From assembly GCA_003566335.1 (NCBI GenBank), contig PXDR01000282.1, forward strand, positions 1-6,707: DNA of 6,707 bases. The letters run 5' to 3'. Shown here piece by piece: positions 6,546 to 6,707 of the stretch. Both the position numbers and the translations under genes were made by a program. Under the pieces are notes generated by a model. The model saw only the letters and a program-made list of their open reading frames with translations, was not told the DNA's origin and did not search any database. The DNA is from Cyanobacteria bacterium T3Sed10_344R1. GTDB lineage: Bacteria > Cyanobacteriota > Cyanobacteriia > Phormidesmidales > Phormidesmidaceae. Within the stretch, counting starts at the first letter, position 1. Each line of letters starts with the position of its first letter.

Positions 6546-6573
6546 CGGGAAAAGTGCGATCGCACTTTTCCCG
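6546..6573. repeat. 28-bp perfect palindrome centred on HIP1
   Basis: The half-site CGGGAAAAGTGCGA is mirrored without a mismatch or spacer, with GCGATCGC (6556-6563) at the centre. As RNA it would fold to a 12-bp stem with a GAUC loop. It lies between the ado stop and the aar promoter, about 33 bp upstream of the -35 box. It could be an ado terminator, although no T-run follows directly, or a dyad for a DNA-binding protein. Confidence 0.85.
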
Positions 6574-6632
6574 ATTGCACGAGGTTTTTCTCTGATGGGC
6601 TCAGGTGGGCTTAGCTTTCCCTGATTAACCTG

Positions 6633-6669
6633 GGCCTAACCCTGAGAGCGCTCTGAGGGCGCTTAGGCC
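6633..6669 (-). terminator. Hairpin over the ado stop codon, candidate terminator
   Basis: An outer 7-bp stem, GGCCTAA (6633-6639) with TTAGGCC (6663-6669), encloses an inner imperfect palindrome (6640-6659) built on AGAGCGCTCT with CCCT/AGGG arms. A 3-nt bulge and one mismatch interrupt it. The outer arm includes the ado TAA. No T-run follows, so it may be a 3'-end stabilising structure rather than an intrinsic terminator. Confidence 0.45.
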
Positions 6670-6707
6670 GTTGCCAGCCCCTGGGCTGAGAGTCGCATGA
6701 CTTCCCG
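6663..6707 (-). CDS. ado: Aldehyde-deformylating oxygenase, C-terminal end only
   Basis: The last 14 codons plus TAA of a gene that runs off the right edge. They encode REVMRLSAQGLATA, which closely matches the C-terminus of cyanobacterial Ado (REIMRMSAYGLAAV in S. elongatus, from memory). Ado is a ferritin-like di-iron enzyme that turns fatty aldehydes into alkanes one carbon shorter. The catalytic iron ligands lie outside the window. The position, upstream of aar on the same strand, is the conserved order of the cyanobacterial alkane locus, which supports the call despite the short match. Confidence 0.88.
   Translation of the reverse strand, partial: REVMRLSAQGLATA

Overview
The window is a stretch of ordinary cyanobacterial chromosome. 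Three things point to a cyanobacterium. Acyl-ACP reductase (aar) sits next to the last codons of aldehyde-deformylating oxygenase (ado), the cyanobacterial alkane pathway. The HIP1 octamer GCGATCGC occurs nine times in 6.7 kb. Every complete protein looks like a standard cyanobacterial version. The moderately GC-rich sequence would fit a Leptolyngbya- or Nodosilinea-like filamentous lineage, but that genus-level guess is inference only.

Layout. Positions 1-242 are a non-coding leader holding G/C-rich hairpin repeats. Plus strand: glgA (glycogen synthase, 243-1688), then trpF (phosphoribosylanthranilate isomerase, 1696-2379) after only 7 bp. A convergent gap (2380-2482) starts with a perfect 12-bp tandem duplication over the trpF stop codon. 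Minus strand, in transcription order from the right edge: ado (only its last 14 codons plus stop, 6663-6707), aar (5410-6429), accA (5410-proximal, 4396-5388), a classical short-chain dehydrogenase/reductase (3399-4124) and folE (GTP cyclohydrolase I, 2483-3169).

How the genes fit together. accA makes part of the carboxyltransferase that commits acetyl-CoA to fatty-acid synthesis. aar reduces the resulting acyl-ACP to fatty aldehyde, and ado converts the aldehyde to alkane. aar and accA are 21 bp apart and probably co-transcribed. The ado-aar gap is 233 bp and holds a hairpin over the ado stop, a 28-bp perfect palindrome, a good sigma70-type promoter (TTTACA-N17-TATATC) and a leader hairpin, so aar probably has its own promoter. 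The SDR and folE each follow a gap of about 230-270 bp and may be separately controlled. The SDR gap contains three tandem 13-bp repeats.

For four genes (glgA, folE, SDR, aar) the longest open frame starts at an upstream TTG, and the conserved protein start is a downstream ATG. The coordinates given here use those ATGs.

I found no undescribed multi-gene system, no mobile element, no CRISPR array and no tRNA or rRNA. The less ordinary material is all in the intergenic regions: hairpins, palindromes and short tandem repeats.
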